From Lachnospiraceae bacterium (GTDB lineage: Bacteria; Bacillota; Clostridia; Lachnospirales; Lachnospiraceae): a DNA stretch of 37,051 bases. Below are positions 26,454 through 34,926 of this stretch, one piece after another. The position numbers were made by a program, and so were the translations under genes. The notes beneath the pieces are model-generated. The model was not told the DNA's origin. It searched no databases and was given only the letters and a program-made list of their open reading frames with translations. Within the stretch, counting starts at the first letter, position 1. Every line of letters begins with the position of its first letter. The stretch covers positions 1 through 37,051 of the forward strand of contig JAJBTX010000073.1 of assembly GCA_020860645.1 (NCBI GenBank). Direction: 5' to 3'.

Positions 26454-27638
26454 TCACAAAGCCTTCTCCAGCTTTGCGACCATCTCATCCACGTCCGCCT
26501 TCGTGATCACAAGCGGCGGCACAAAGCGCAGCACATTGCTTCCCGCCGTGATGATAAGCACGCCTTCCTCCTGCGCCCGGCTCACGATCTCGCCGATCGG
26601 ACGGCCCGTCACCTCAATGCCCTGGATCAGACCCTTGCCGCGGCGCTCCGCGAAGCAGTCGTATTTCTGCACAAGCGCGTCCAGCTTTTCCGTGAGATAC
26701 GCGCCGACCTCACGGACATTTTCCAGGATATGCTCCTCCTCATAGAGGTCGAACACGACGCTCACCGCCGCGCAGACAAAGGGGTTGCCGCCATAGGTTG
26801 TGCCGTGATCCCCGGGCACGAGCGAACTCTCCGCCGCCTTCTTCCCGACGACGAAAGCGCCCACCGGCACGCCGCAGCCAAGCGCCTTCGCGCAGGTCAT
26901 CACGTCCGGCTCCACGCCGTACTCCTGCCAGGCAAACTGGTAGCCGGTCCGGCCCATGCCGCACTGTATCTCATCAAGAATCAGGATCAGGTCCTTCTCG
27001 TCGCAGAGCGCGCGCAGTCCCTTCAGGAATTCCTCCGTAGCCGGGTAGATGCCGCCCTCGCCCTGCAGCGTCTCGAGAATAATTCCGCAGGTCTTATCCG
27101 TCACCTGCGCCTTCACGCTCTCGAGATCGTTGTAATCCGCGAAGCGCACGCCGCCAATCAGCGGCTCAAAAGGCTCGCGATAGTGCGCGTTGCCGGTCAC
27201 GGAGAGCGCGCCCATGCTCCTGCCGTGGAAGGAATGGTTCATCGCGATGATCTCATAGCGGTCCTTCCCGTATTTTCCATAGGAATATTTCCGCGCGACC
27301 TTCAGCGCGCCCTCGATCGCCTCGGTGCCGCTGTTCGTGAAAAATACTTTTTCCATGCCGCTGGCCTTTTTCACCTTCTGCGCGGCCTCCATCATCGGGA
27401 CCGAATAGTACAGATTCGAAATGTGGGTCAGCTTGTCGATCTGATCCTTCAGAGCCTGCGTGTATTTTTTATTATTATAGCCGAGCGACTGCACAGCGAT
27501 GCCGGCCGCGAAGTCCAGATACTCTTTTCCGTTTACATCATAAAGACGCACCCCTTCACCGTGATCCAGTACAATCTGATAACGGTTGTAGGTGTGGAGG
27601 ACGGCCTCCTCTGCCTGCTCAATATACGGATTACTCAT
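26454..27638 (-). CDS. argD: Acetylornithine aminotransferase
   Basis: The 394-residue class III PLP-dependent aminotransferase opens with [27 protein letters not shown]. It has [20 protein letters not shown] for phosphate binding, [15 protein letters not shown] with the PLP-contacting Asp, and the Schiff-base lysine in [16 protein letters not shown]. It converts N-acetylglutamate semialdehyde and glutamate to N-acetylornithine and 2-oxoglutarate. The ATG at 27638 (MSNPY) is chosen because GGAGA lies upstream; the track's start adds an unlikely leader. It overlaps argB by 8 nt, so the two are translationally coupled. The lysine loop reads LGCG instead of the commoner LGGG. Confidence 0.96.
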   Translation of the reverse strand: MSNPYIEQAEEAVLHTYNRYQIVLDHGEGVRLYDVNGKEYLDFAAGIAVQSLGYNNKKYTQALKDQIDKLTHISNLYYSVPMMEAAQKVKKASGMEKVFFTNSGTEAIEGALKVARKYSYGKYGKDRYEIIAMNHSFHGRSMGALSVTGNAHYREPFEPLIGGVRFADYNDLESVKAQVTDKTCGIILETLQGEGGIYPATEEFLKGLRALCDEKDLILILDEIQCGMGRTGYQFAWQEYGVEPDVMTCAKALGCGVPVGAFVVGKKAAESSLVPGDHGTTYGGNPFVCAAVSVVFDLYEEEHILENVREVGAYLTEKLDALVQKYDCFAERRGKGLIQGIEVTGRPIGEIVSRAQEEGVLIITAGSNVLRFVPPLVITKADVDEMVAKLEKAL

Positions 27639-28527
27639 GATAAAATCTCTCCTCTCCGTCCCCCAGGATCGCCGTGCCAACGCCCCGGTTTGAAAATATC
27701 TCCATCAGTACGCTGTGCGGAATGCGCCCATCTATGATATGGACGCGGGATACGCCCGCCTCGATCGCGTCGATACAGTTCGCAAGCTTCGGGAGCATGC
27801 CGCCGCCGATCGTCCCACCGCCGATCAGTTTCCGCGCCTCGCTGACGGAAATCTCGGAGATCAGGGAATCCTTGTCATTGAAATCCCGGTACACGCCCTC
27901 GATGTCGGTCAGAAACGCAAGTTTATTCGCCTTCACCGAACGCGCGATCGCACAGGCCGCATCGTCGGCGTTGATATTATAGGTCTCGAAATGCTCGTCG
28001 AGACCGATCGGGCACACGATCGGCAGAAAATCTTTCTCCAGCAGGTCGTAGAGGATCTTCGGATTGACTTCCTCGATCTCCCCGACGTAGCCGATATCCT
28101 GCCCGTCGGAATATTTTTTATGTACTTTCAGGAGGCCGCCGTCCTTGCCGCTGATACCGACAGCCTTGACGCCGAGCTCCTGCACCATCGTCACGAGGCT
28201 CTTATTCACGCGTCCCAGCACCATCTCGGCGATCTCCATCGTGGCCTCGTCGGTCACGCGCAGGCCATTGACAAAACGCGGTTCCATGCCGACTTTGCCG
28301 ACCCACTTGCTGATCTCCTTGCCGCCGCCGTGGACGATGATCGGCTTAAAGCCGACGAGTTTTAAAAGGGTCACGTCGCTGATGACGCTTTTTTTCAGGT
28401 TTTCGTCAACCATGGCGCTGCCGCCGTACTTGACGACGATGATCTTCCGGTTGAACTTCTGGATATAGGGCAGCGCCTCGATCAGGACGGCTGCCTTCTC
28501 CATATATTTTTCGTAGTCTTCTCTCAT
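27631..28527 (-). CDS. argB: Acetylglutamate kinase
   Basis: This 298-residue amino-acid kinase phosphorylates N-acetylglutamate, the second step of arginine synthesis. Visible family motifs are [11 protein letters not shown] (nucleotide phosphate loop), [33 protein letters not shown] (acetylglutamate site) and [30 protein letters not shown], then [13 protein letters not shown] near the end. The N-terminal extension before IIVVKYGG (~28 residues) is of the kind found in arginine-inhibited hexameric enzymes, so feedback inhibition is likely. AGGAGG precedes the ATG. A 331-nt repeat-rich gap separates it from argJ upstream, and argD overlaps its 3' end. Confidence 0.97.
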   Translation of the reverse strand: MREDYEKYMEKAAVLIEALPYIQKFNRKIIVVKYGGSAMVDENLKKSVISDVTLLKLVGFKPIIVHGGGKEISKWVGKVGMEPRFVNGLRVTDEATMEIAEMVLGRVNKSLVTMVQELGVKAVGISGKDGGLLKVHKKYSDGQDIGYVGEIEEVNPKILYDLLEKDFLPIVCPIGLDEHFETYNINADDAACAIARSVKANKLAFLTDIEGVYRDFNDKDSLISEISVSEARKLIGGGTIGGGMLPKLANCIDAIEAGVSRVHIIDGRIPHSVLMEIFSNRGVGTAILGDGEERFYHE

Positions 28528-28550
28528 GGGTTCCTCCTTGACTAAGTGGC

Positions 28551-28700
28551 GCTCCGCCGCCAGACATATCTGACGCGGACTCGCTCTCGCTCAGTGTGCG
28601 GTGTAGCGGACACTAAATTCAACCTTCGCCTTACGGCTTGGTTTCATTAAGTGCCGACACCGCACAATGGTCCGCTTTCAGATATGTCTGGCGGCGGAGC
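28551..28700. repeat. Long imperfect palindrome between argJ and argB
   Basis: The ends form a perfect 23-bp inverted repeat (28551-28573 against 28678-28700, beginning GCTCCGCCGCCAGACATATC). Inside is a second 10-bp pair, TGTGCGGTGT (28595-28604) and ACACCGCACA (28657-28666). As RNA it would fold into a long stem with an internal bulge. No open gene is seen. It may be a REP/MITE-like mobile palindrome or an RNA element in the arginine operon. Confidence 0.85.
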
Positions 28701-28758
28701 TGATTCACTGGCGAATGACAGACGGATCTGGCAATGGGGCAGGTTCACTGACAGCTGG

Positions 28759-28780
28759 CGGATATGCCTGACGGCGGAGC
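28759..28780 (+). repeat. Diverged third copy of the palindrome arm
   Basis: GGATATGCCTGACGGCGGAG resembles the right arm (AGATATGTCTGGCGGCGGAG) with a few changes. Nearby TTCACTG...GGCGGAT segments at ~28705-28770 also look partly duplicated. The rest of 28528-28858 holds nothing I can recognise. Confidence 0.6.
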
Positions 28781-28858
28781 TAACTTATCGACAGATGTCA
28801 GTTACGACAACTCCGGATAATTCTCAGGACAAAATATCTGGAGAGCATTTTACATTTA

Positions 28859-30082
28859 TCAGCTGCGGTAGTCCGCGTTGATATTCACGTACTCGTGGGT
28901 CAGGTCGCAGCCCCAGGCGAGGGCGGTCTCGCTGCCCATTTTGACGTCGGCGAGCGCGGTCACGTAATCTTCAGAGAGGATTTTTGTGGCGAGTTCTTCG
29001 CTGTAGCCGGTCGAGACGCCGTTTTCGATGATTTTGATTTTGCCCGCGGCGCTCTTAAACCAGAGGTCGACACGCTCGGGATCGAACTGCGCTCCGGAGT
29101 ATCCCATGGCGCAGAGGATGCGGCCCCAGTTGGCGTCGTGGCCGTAGATCGCGGCCTTGGTCAGCGTCGAGGTGACGATCGACTTCGCGAGGATTTTTGC
29201 CTGTTCGTGAGACTCTGCGCCAATGATTTTCGCCTCAAAGAGGCAGGTCGCGCCTTCGCCGTCACCGGCAATCTTTTTCGCGAGCTCGGTGTTGACGTAA
29301 TGGAGTGCTTCTTTAAAGGTATCGTAGTCCTCGCCCTCCGCGCAGATGACGGGATTTCCGGCCAGGCCGTTCGCGAGCAGCAGCAGGGTGTCGTTCGTCG
29401 AAGTGTCACCGTCCACGGATACCATGTTGTAGGTATCCTGCACGTCGTCAGAGAGGGCTTTCTGCAGCATTTCCTTCGTGATCGCAGCATCGGTCGTGAG
29501 GAAGCTCAGCATCGTGCACATATTGGGATGGATCATACCAGACCCCTTGCACATGCCGCCGATCGTGACGGTCTTGCCGCCGATTGTGATTTCCGCGCCG
29601 ACGTATTTGGGCTTTGTGTCGGTCGTCATGATCGCGCGCGCTGCCTCAAGTCCGGCTTCTTCCGCAAACTGTTTTTCGGCTGCAAGCGTTGTGACGCCCG
29701 CCGCGATGCGGTCGATCGGGAGCTGCATGCCGATCACGCCTGTGGAGGCGACCAGCACGGAGTCCGCCGGGATATCCAGCGACGCTGCGGCGGCTTCGGC
29801 AGTCTTTCGGCAGTAGCCGTAGCCCTCCTCACCGGTGCAGGCGTTCGCGATGCCGGAATTGACGACGACTGCGCGGGCGGGCTGCCCGCCGTACACGAGC
29901 GCCTGATCCCATTTGACCGGCGCGGCCTTGACGAGATTCGTCGTGAAGGTACCGGCTGTCACGCAGGGCGTTTCGCTGTAGATGAGCGCCATGTCCTTCC
30001 TGCCTTTGTATTTGATTTCCGCCTCTACGGCCGCGGCTGCGAATCCCTTCGCGGCCGTCACGCCACCCGTTATTTTTTTCAT
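28859..30082 (-). CDS. argJ: Bifunctional ornithine acetyltransferase / N-acetylglutamate synthase
   Basis: The 407-residue protein matches ArgJ, which recycles the acetyl group from N-acetylornithine to glutamate and, in bifunctional forms, also uses acetyl-CoA. Motifs are GVTAAKGFAAAAVEAEIKYKGRKDMALI, the oxyanion-type loop ASTGVIG and the autocleavage region KGSGMIHPNMCTMLSF. Cleavage before the Thr nucleophile (Thr190) yields the alpha and beta chains. The residue before that Thr is Cys here, where NMATM is the form I recall as usual. The C-terminus has IYGHDANWGRILCAMGYSGA. The ATG at 30082 has GGGAGA upstream; the track's start at 30175 adds 31 unrelated residues. No argA or argE is in the window, in keeping with the cyclic pathway. 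Confidence 0.96.
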   Translation of the reverse strand: MKKITGGVTAAKGFAAAAVEAEIKYKGRKDMALIYSETPCVTAGTFTTNLVKAAPVKWDQALVYGGQPARAVVVNSGIANACTGEEGYGYCRKTAEAAAASLDIPADSVLVASTGVIGMQLPIDRIAAGVTTLAAEKQFAEEAGLEAARAIMTTDTKPKYVGAEITIGGKTVTIGGMCKGSGMIHPNMCTMLSFLTTDAAITKEMLQKALSDDVQDTYNMVSVDGDTSTNDTLLLLANGLAGNPVICAEGEDYDTFKEALHYVNTELAKKIAGDGEGATCLFEAKIIGAESHEQAKILAKSIVTSTLTKAAIYGHDANWGRILCAMGYSGAQFDPERVDLWFKSAAGKIKIIENGVSTGYSEELATKILSEDYVTALADVKMGSETALAWGCDLTHEYVNINADYRS

Positions 30083-30174
30083 ATTATTCTCCCATCTGCT
30101 GACAGCATATACAGCCTTCTCTTTTTCCTCAGCATCTGTCTTATATAATCTGCCTCGAAAATGCTGTACTATCA

Positions 30175-30633
30175 CTAACCATCGTCTTCTTCAATAAAAG
30201 CGGTAATGTTCTTTTCATTCAGTGTGAAATCGTAGTAATTCAGATCCTGCCGCTTCGTCCAGCCGATTTTGTTCCAGAATGCGTTTCCGATGTCATTCTT
30301 CGTAAAAGCGATCAGCGACACTTTATTGATCTGCTCCGCGCGCAGCGCTTCCATACAGGCCACAACCATAGCCTTGCCAACGCCATGACGGCGATAGCCC
30401 TTGCGCACGCAGACGTGGTAGAAACAGCCGCGTCTGCCGTCATGCCCGCAGAGAATCGCGCCGATCAGCAGATCGCCCTCCCAGGCCGTGACGCTCGTCG
30501 TCGGGTTCCTTCTGAGGAAACGCTCCACGCCCTCACGGGAGTCGTCGATACTCCGGATGCCAAAGCCGCGAATCGTCATCCAGAGCTCATATAATTTGTC
30601 GTAATCGTCTACGGTCATCACACGGATATCCAT
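30175..30633 (-). CDS. GNAT-family N-acetyltransferase
   Basis: The 152-residue protein is a single GNAT domain. It starts MDIRVMTVDDYDKLYELW and has the acetyl-CoA pyrophosphate loop VRKGYRRHGVGKAM (the R/Q-x-x-G-x-G/A pattern) and the C-terminal NKVSLIAFTKNDIGNAFWNKIGW. GRRGCFYHVCV is a strongly patterned central strand. The start at 30633 follows GGAGAGGG. It lies between argC and argJ in the arginine operon with short gaps, so it may acetylate glutamate or an arginine-related substrate. Protein acetylation or an unrelated role is equally open. It looks closest to short YpeA-like acetyltransferases. Confidence 0.85.
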   Translation of the reverse strand: MDIRVMTVDDYDKLYELWMTIRGFGIRSIDDSREGVERFLRRNPTTSVTAWEGDLLIGAILCGHDGRRGCFYHVCVRKGYRRHGVGKAMVVACMEALRAEQINKVSLIAFTKNDIGNAFWNKIGWTKRQDLNYYDFTLNEKNITAFIEEDDG

Positions 30634-30775
30634 TCTAACACCCTCTCCCTGCAGCAAATCCAAGCCGGTCAAAATCCACGGGACTTTTCCGCCTTCTTTC
30701 GTTCTTCAAACCAGATCTGATCGAAGTGAAACATGCTGCGTTTTCCAGTTCTCCGCGCTGAAAACTTCTGCTGTT

Positions 30776-31816
30776 CTACGGGAACAGCGGCGGCATGCGC
30801 AGCCCCTCGGCCTCATCAAAGCCGAACAGCAGGTTCATATTCTGCACCGCCTGACCGGCCGCGCCCTTGACCAGATTGTCCATCGCCCCCATCATAACAA
30901 TGCGTTTTGTCCGCGGGTCGATCTTAAAATTCACATCCACGAAATTGCTGCCCTCCACCCAGCGGGTCTGCGGGCAGACGCCCTCATCCAGCACGCGGAC
31001 GAAAAATTCTTTTCCATAATATTGATCATAAACGGCCTTTACCTCCCCATAGGAGACGTCCTTTTTCAACGACGCGTAGGCCGTCACGAGAATGCCTCTC
31101 TGCATCGGCACGAGATGCGGCGTGAAGCTGATCACGACCGGCTCGCCCGCCGCGTAGGAGAGCTGCTCCTCAATCTCCGGCGTGTGCCGGTGGGAGGCCA
31201 CCCCGTAAGCCTTGATATTCTCATTGACCTCACAGAAGAGATTGTCCACCTTCGCCCCGCGGCCTGCGCCGGAGGTGCCGGATTTCGCGTCGATGATGAG
31301 CGTATTCGGGTCGATCAGGCCCTCCTTCACGCAGGGATAGACGGAAAGGAAGCTGCAGGTCGGGTAGCAGCCGGGATTCGCGATCAGCCGCGCCTTCTTC
31401 ACGGCCTCGCGGTTGACCTCGCAGAGTCCATAGACAGCCTCACCGATGTACTGCGGAGCCTTGTGCTCGATGCCGTACCATTTCTCATAGACCGATACGT
31501 CCTTGATCCGGAAATCCGCGCTCAGGTCAATGATCTTTACCTTATTTAAAATATCCTCATTCACAAGGGAGGCACAGAGCCCCTGCGGCGTCGCCGTAAA
31601 AATCACGTCCACCGCCTCCGCCATCGCCGCCATATTGTCGTCCAGGCATTTCGCATCCACCAGCTGAAACATATTCTGATAGACCGAGGCATAGGCTTTA
31701 TCTACATAGCTCCGGGAGCCGTACCACGCGATCTCCACGTCCTTGTGCCCAAGCAGCAGCCGCACAAGCTCCGCCCCCGCATAGCCGGTTGCCCCGATAA
31801 TTCCCGCTTTTATCAC
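30776..31816 (-). CDS. argC: N-acetyl-gamma-glutamyl-phosphate reductase
   Basis: The 346-residue NADPH-dependent reductase has the Rossmann start IKAGIIGATGYAGAELVRLLLGH and FTATPQGLCASL. The active-site Cys150 lies in IANPGCYPTCS, followed by KSGTSGAGRGAK and HRHTPEIEEQL. It reduces N-acetylglutamyl phosphate to the semialdehyde, the third step of arginine synthesis. The GTG at 31816 has GAGAGG 8 nt upstream; the nearby ATG is out of frame. It heads the minus-strand arg operon and faces argG across a shared ArgR-like operator region. Confidence 0.97.
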   Translation of the reverse strand: MIKAGIIGATGYAGAELVRLLLGHKDVEIAWYGSRSYVDKAYASVYQNMFQLVDAKCLDDNMAAMAEAVDVIFTATPQGLCASLVNEDILNKVKIIDLSADFRIKDVSVYEKWYGIEHKAPQYIGEAVYGLCEVNREAVKKARLIANPGCYPTCSFLSVYPCVKEGLIDPNTLIIDAKSGTSGAGRGAKVDNLFCEVNENIKAYGVASHRHTPEIEEQLSYAAGEPVVISFTPHLVPMQRGILVTAYASLKKDVSYGEVKAVYDQYYGKEFFVRVLDEGVCPQTRWVEGSNFVDVNFKIDPRTKRIVMMGAMDNLVKGAAGQAVQNMNLLFGFDEAEGLRMPPLFP

Positions 31817-31909
31817 ATTATTTACCTCTCAATCCTGCCCCTTTGCCGGGACTTTCCTATCATAAACCAATTAAAAAGGAAAGTAAAGTAGAAATTCCCG
31901 CCGCGGCAT

Positions 31910-31979
31910 TGCATAATTATACATTTATTATACAATTTATGCAATATATTATTATACAAATTCTAAATTTATGTATAAT
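31910..31979. promoter_or_regulatory. Cluster of ArgR-like operator boxes between argC and argG
   Basis: The AT-rich region holds a near-perfect palindrome TGCATAATTATACA (31910-31923), a related half-site pair TTATACAATTTATGCAA (31928-31944), and inverted 8-mers ATTATACA (31951-31958) and TGTATAAT (31972-31979). These resemble tandem ARG boxes and overlap the argC promoter, as expected for arginine repression. Confidence 0.7.
31916..31944 (-). promoter_or_regulatory. argC operon promoter
   Basis: On the minus strand TTGCAT (31944-31939) and TATAAT (31921-31916) lie 17 nt apart. The -10 box lies inside the first ArgR-like palindrome. Confidence 0.7.
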
Positions 31980-31986
31980 CTTTCAC

Positions 31987-32015
31987 TTGCAATCAGTTTT
32001 CTATTGTTGTATAGT
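31987..32015 (+). promoter_or_regulatory. argG promoter
   Basis: TTGCAA (31987-31992) and TATAGT (32010-32015) are spaced by 17 nt, about 110 nt before the argG ATG. The ArgR-like cluster lies just upstream of the -35 box. Confidence 0.6.
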
Positions 32016-32127
32016 AAGAACACCGGGATTTCGGGAGCACTTCAGCACGATGATTTTTGTGATCGAACATATGCTTTGCAGAAATCCGCAGTATCATTAC
32101 ATACACATCTTGAGGAGGAATCTCATA

Positions 32128-33360
32128 ATGAAGGAAAAAGTAATTCTGGCCTACTCCGGCGGGCTCGACACGACCGCCATCATCCCGTGGCTGAAGGAAA
32201 CCTTTGATTACGACGTTGTCTGCTGCTGCATCGACTGCGGACAGGGAAACGAGCTGGACGGCCTGGAGGAGCGTGCGAAGCTCTCCGGCGCGACGAAATT
32301 ATATATTGAGGATATCAACGACGACTTCGCGGAAAATTATATCATGCCCTGCGTACAGGCAGGCGCCGTATATGAGAACAAATATCTGCTCGGCACCTCG
32401 ATGGCCCGCCCGGCGATCGCGAAGAAACTCGTGGAGATCGCCCGTAAGGAGGGCGCGACCGCAATCTGCCACGGCGCGACCGGCAAGGGCAACGACCAGA
32501 TCCGTTTCGAACTCGGCATCAAGGCGCTGGCTCCCGACATCAAGATCATCGCTCCCTGGAGAATGACCGACGTCTGGAAGATGCAGTCCCGCGAGGACGA
32601 GATCGAATACTGCAAGCAGCACGGCATTGACCTGCCCTTCGACCACAGCCACAGCTACAGCCGTGACCGCAATCTCTGGCACATCAGCCATGAGGGCCTT
32701 GAGCTCGAGGATCCGGCCAACGCACCGAATTACGATCATATGCTTGTGCTCGGCGTGACCCCGGAGAAGGCTCCCGACGAGCCGGAGCTGGTGACGATGA
32801 CCTTCGAGAAGGGCGTGCCCACCTCGATCAACGGAAAGAAGATGAAGGTCGCCGACATCATCCGTGAGCTGAACAAGCTAGGCGGAAAGCACGGCGTCGG
32901 CATCGTCGATATCGTTGAGAACCGCGTCGTCGGCATGAAGTCCCGCGGCGTCTACGAGACCCCGGGAGGAACGATCCTGATGGAGGCGCATGCGCAGCTC
33001 GAGGAGCTTGTACTCGACCGCGCCACGATGGAGACCAAGAAGGATATGGGCAATAAGCTGGCCCAGATCGTCTATGAAGGAAAGTGGTTCACGCCTCTGT
33101 GCGATGCGGTACGCGCTTTCGTGAGCAGCATGCAGGAATATGTGACCGGCGAAGTGAAGTTCCGCCTCTATAAGGGCAACATCATCAAGGCAGGCACCAC
33201 CTCCCCCTACAGCCTCTACAGCGAGTCGCTGGCCTCCTTCACGACCGGCGATCAGTACGACCACCACGACGCGAGCGGCTTCATCACACTGTTCGGCCTT
33301 CCTCTGAAGGTGCGCGCGCAGATGCTCGCTTCGGTAAAAGAGCAGGAAAACGCAAAATAA
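32128..33360 (+). CDS. argG: Argininosuccinate synthase
   Basis: The 410-residue ATP-dependent ligase joins citrulline and aspartate. It starts MKEKVILAYSGGLDTTAIIPWL, the N-type ATP pyrophosphatase loop, followed by ICHGATGKGNDQIRFE, the citrulline/aspartate-binding region, and DHSHSYSRDRNLWHISHEG and NRVVGMKSRGVYETPGG. The ATG at 32128 follows GAGGAGG; the track's start at 31843 crosses the promoter and operators. It is transcribed away from the argC operon and ends in a hairpin terminator. argH does not follow, so argininosuccinate lyase must be elsewhere. Confidence 0.97.
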   Translation: MKEKVILAYSGGLDTTAIIPWLKETFDYDVVCCCIDCGQGNELDGLEERAKLSGATKLYIEDINDDFAENYIMPCVQAGAVYENKYLLGTSMARPAIAKKLVEIARKEGATAICHGATGKGNDQIRFELGIKALAPDIKIIAPWRMTDVWKMQSREDEIEYCKQHGIDLPFDHSHSYSRDRNLWHISHEGLELEDPANAPNYDHMLVLGVTPEKAPDEPELVTMTFEKGVPTSINGKKMKVADIIRELNKLGGKHGVGIVDIVENRVVGMKSRGVYETPGGTILMEAHAQLEELVLDRATMETKKDMGNKLAQIVYEGKWFTPLCDAVRAFVSSMQEYVTGEVKFRLYKGNIIKAGTTSPYSLYSESLASFTTGDQYDHHDASGFITLFGLPLKVRAQMLASVKEQENAK

Positions 33361-33374
33361 AACTGCAAAGCGAA

Positions 33375-33411
33375 AGGGCGCTCCCGCCAGTCCGGGAACG
33401 CCCTCTTTTTT
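33375..33411 (+). terminator. argG terminator
   Basis: AGGGCG-C-TCCCG pairs with CGGGA-A-CGCCCT (one internal mismatch) around a 6-nt loop and is followed by CTTTTTT. Confidence 0.9.
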
Positions 33412-33417
33412 CTGTCA

Positions 33418-33660
33418 TCAATCGGTCACGCCATATTCGCTGAGGAAATCGTCCAGCGCCGTGACATCCGCCTCGATCGGAATGCTGTTCTGCTTCGTCT
33501 GATAAGAATCCACCGCGGAATAGCCGAGCCAGCCGACGAAAGCCAGCGCGACAACGCCCGCACAGCAGCGTGCGATCAGCGAGTTTCTCTTCTTTTTGGC
33601 TTCAATAGCCTTGCGGTTCCTTTTTTGCTCTTTATAACGATCTACCTTTTCCTGACTCAT
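33418..33660 (-). CDS. Small single-pass membrane protein, function unknown
   Basis: The 80-residue protein has a strongly basic N-terminal third (RYKEQKRNRKAIEAKKKRN), one transmembrane helix (~CCAGVVALAFVGWLGYSAV, residues ~32-50) and a short acidic C-terminal tail (DVTALDDFLSEYG). The charge pattern suggests the N-terminus inside and the tail outside. I do not recognise a family with a known role. AAGGAG lies 9 nt before the ATG. It follows the GerMN-like lipoprotein gene by 49 nt on the same strand and may be co-transcribed with it. Confidence 0.7.
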   Translation of the reverse strand: MSQEKVDRYKEQKRNRKAIEAKKKRNSLIARCCAGVVALAFVGWLGYSAVDSYQTKQNSIPIEADVTALDDFLSEYGVTD

Positions 33661-33709
33661 CGGTTGTATCTCCTTTTCCCATAACTAAAGAAGAGTATAG
33701 CACTGACAT

Positions 33710-34843
33710 TCACTGCGCGTCAAGTTCGATCTCGATGTAATCGCCCATCGAGTGGGGCACCTCCATGCAGAGCCAGACCTTTCCGTCCGCCAGATAAGAA
33801 TAGCCGTAGGGGTCGCTCCCATCCTCCGCGTAGTCGTAGCCCTGCAGCGAACGCGCGAGACTGTCCGGACTCTCATAAATACTCTGAATCCGTTCCAGAA
33901 AATATGGTGCGAGAGCCTCATCCACATAATAACTTTTTCCCTCAAACATATGCTCCGCGAGGAGCTCCACATCCACATGATCTGCAAGACGGATACTCTC
34001 CCCGGTGTTCAGGTCGATATTATAGGTATACTTGAAGGTCTGCTCATTGTAAGAACCGTCAGAATAAATCCCATCCATCAGGATGGAAAGCGTATCTGCC
34101 GTCATGGTCTTCAGCGTAAAAGTAACGGTATAGGTACCGCCTCCGCTCCACCCTTCCACGGCCATCTGCTCGTTCGTGAGCATGATCTCATTCCATTTTT
34201 CCTGAATCTGTTCGTCACCGAGACCCTCGATCTGCGGGCAGGAGATAGACACCCCGTTCTCGGTCTCCAGAAGCTCTGCCACCACGCGATAAGTAGACTC
34301 CACATAAGGATAATACTCCAGATATTCCTCGTAGACATTATAATTCGTCTCCAGCACCTTTCCCTCGACAGTCACCAGCAGCAGCTCGCACTGGTAGCAG
34401 TCCAGAAAGGTATTGGTCATGCTGCCCATGACAATATTCTCGCCGGCGGAGCTCAGCTTTTTCACGTAATCCGCGAAGGCCTGATTGAAATCCAGCATGA
34501 CCACCTTATCGCCGCCCTGGTTCGTGCCAAAGGAGATGCTGTTCAGCCCCACTTCGCCGCTGATTTCCAGCGCTGCGAGAAGCTCCTCCATAACCGTCTG
34601 TTCATCCACTGTCTCCACGTAGACCGTCTTCTGCACAATATTTTCGGCCAGCTCGTCCCCGCAGTAAATATGCAGGGCAATGCCCTCTGAAGTTTCTGTC
34701 ACGACCGGCTCAAGCGGCTCCTCGGCCAGCTCTACCGTTTCCTGCGTCTCTGTCAGCAGCTCGGAACCCGTCTCTTTTTTTCCGCAGCCCGCAAGCAGGA
34801 TAAGGCAGACAAACGCCGCGATATATACTTTCCATCTTTTCAC
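33710..34843 (-). CDS. Lipoprotein with GerMN-like and DUF3298-like domains
   Basis: From the GTG at 34843 the protein has about 377 residues. A lipoprotein signal (YIAAFVCLILLAGC) and an acidic Glu/Thr-rich linker come first. A GerMN-like domain (~55-165: GIALHIYCGDEL...VVMLDFNQAFADYVKKLSSAGENIVMGSMTNTFLD) follows. The C-terminal region (~180-377) has YTVTFTLKTMTADTLSILMDGIYSDGSYNEQTFKYTYNIDLNTGESIRL, which resembles the DUF4163/DUF3298 modules of PdaC- and RsiV-type envelope proteins. It should face outside, tethered to the membrane, with a wall- or signal-related role at best guessed. The track's longer start is less likely, since GGGAAG lies just before the GTG. Together with 20785-21699 it is the second GerMN-type lipoprotein here. 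Confidence 0.75.
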   Translation of the reverse strand: MKRWKVYIAAFVCLILLAGCGKKETGSELLTETQETVELAEEPLEPVVTETSEGIALHIYCGDELAENIVQKTVYVETVDEQTVMEELLAALEISGEVGLNSISFGTNQGGDKVVMLDFNQAFADYVKKLSSAGENIVMGSMTNTFLDCYQCELLLVTVEGKVLETNYNVYEEYLEYYPYVESTYRVVAELLETENGVSISCPQIEGLGDEQIQEKWNEIMLTNEQMAVEGWSGGGTYTVTFTLKTMTADTLSILMDGIYSDGSYNEQTFKYTYNIDLNTGESIRLADHVDVELLAEHMFEGKSYYVDEALAPYFLERIQSIYESPDSLARSLQGYDYAEDGSDPYGYSYLADGKVWLCMEVPHSMGDYIEIELDAQ

Positions 34844-34926
34844 ATCATCACTTCCCTGCTCCATACAGCATATCTGCATATCCACACCGCGGATCATGCC
34901 AGACAGAAAAGGCTCCGGCTATTATC

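Noticed and set aside
25098-27737. 879-aa plus-strand ORF across the binding protein and argD
   Set aside because: Antisense shadow of two real genes with ribosome sites and family motifs.
28651-28881. 76-aa ORF in the argB-argJ gap
   Set aside because: It is made of the palindromic repeat sequence and has no ribosome site or family resemblance.
28895-30148. 417-aa plus-strand ORF antisense to argJ
   Set aside because: ArgJ has the complete motif set and a good start. The antisense frame has none.
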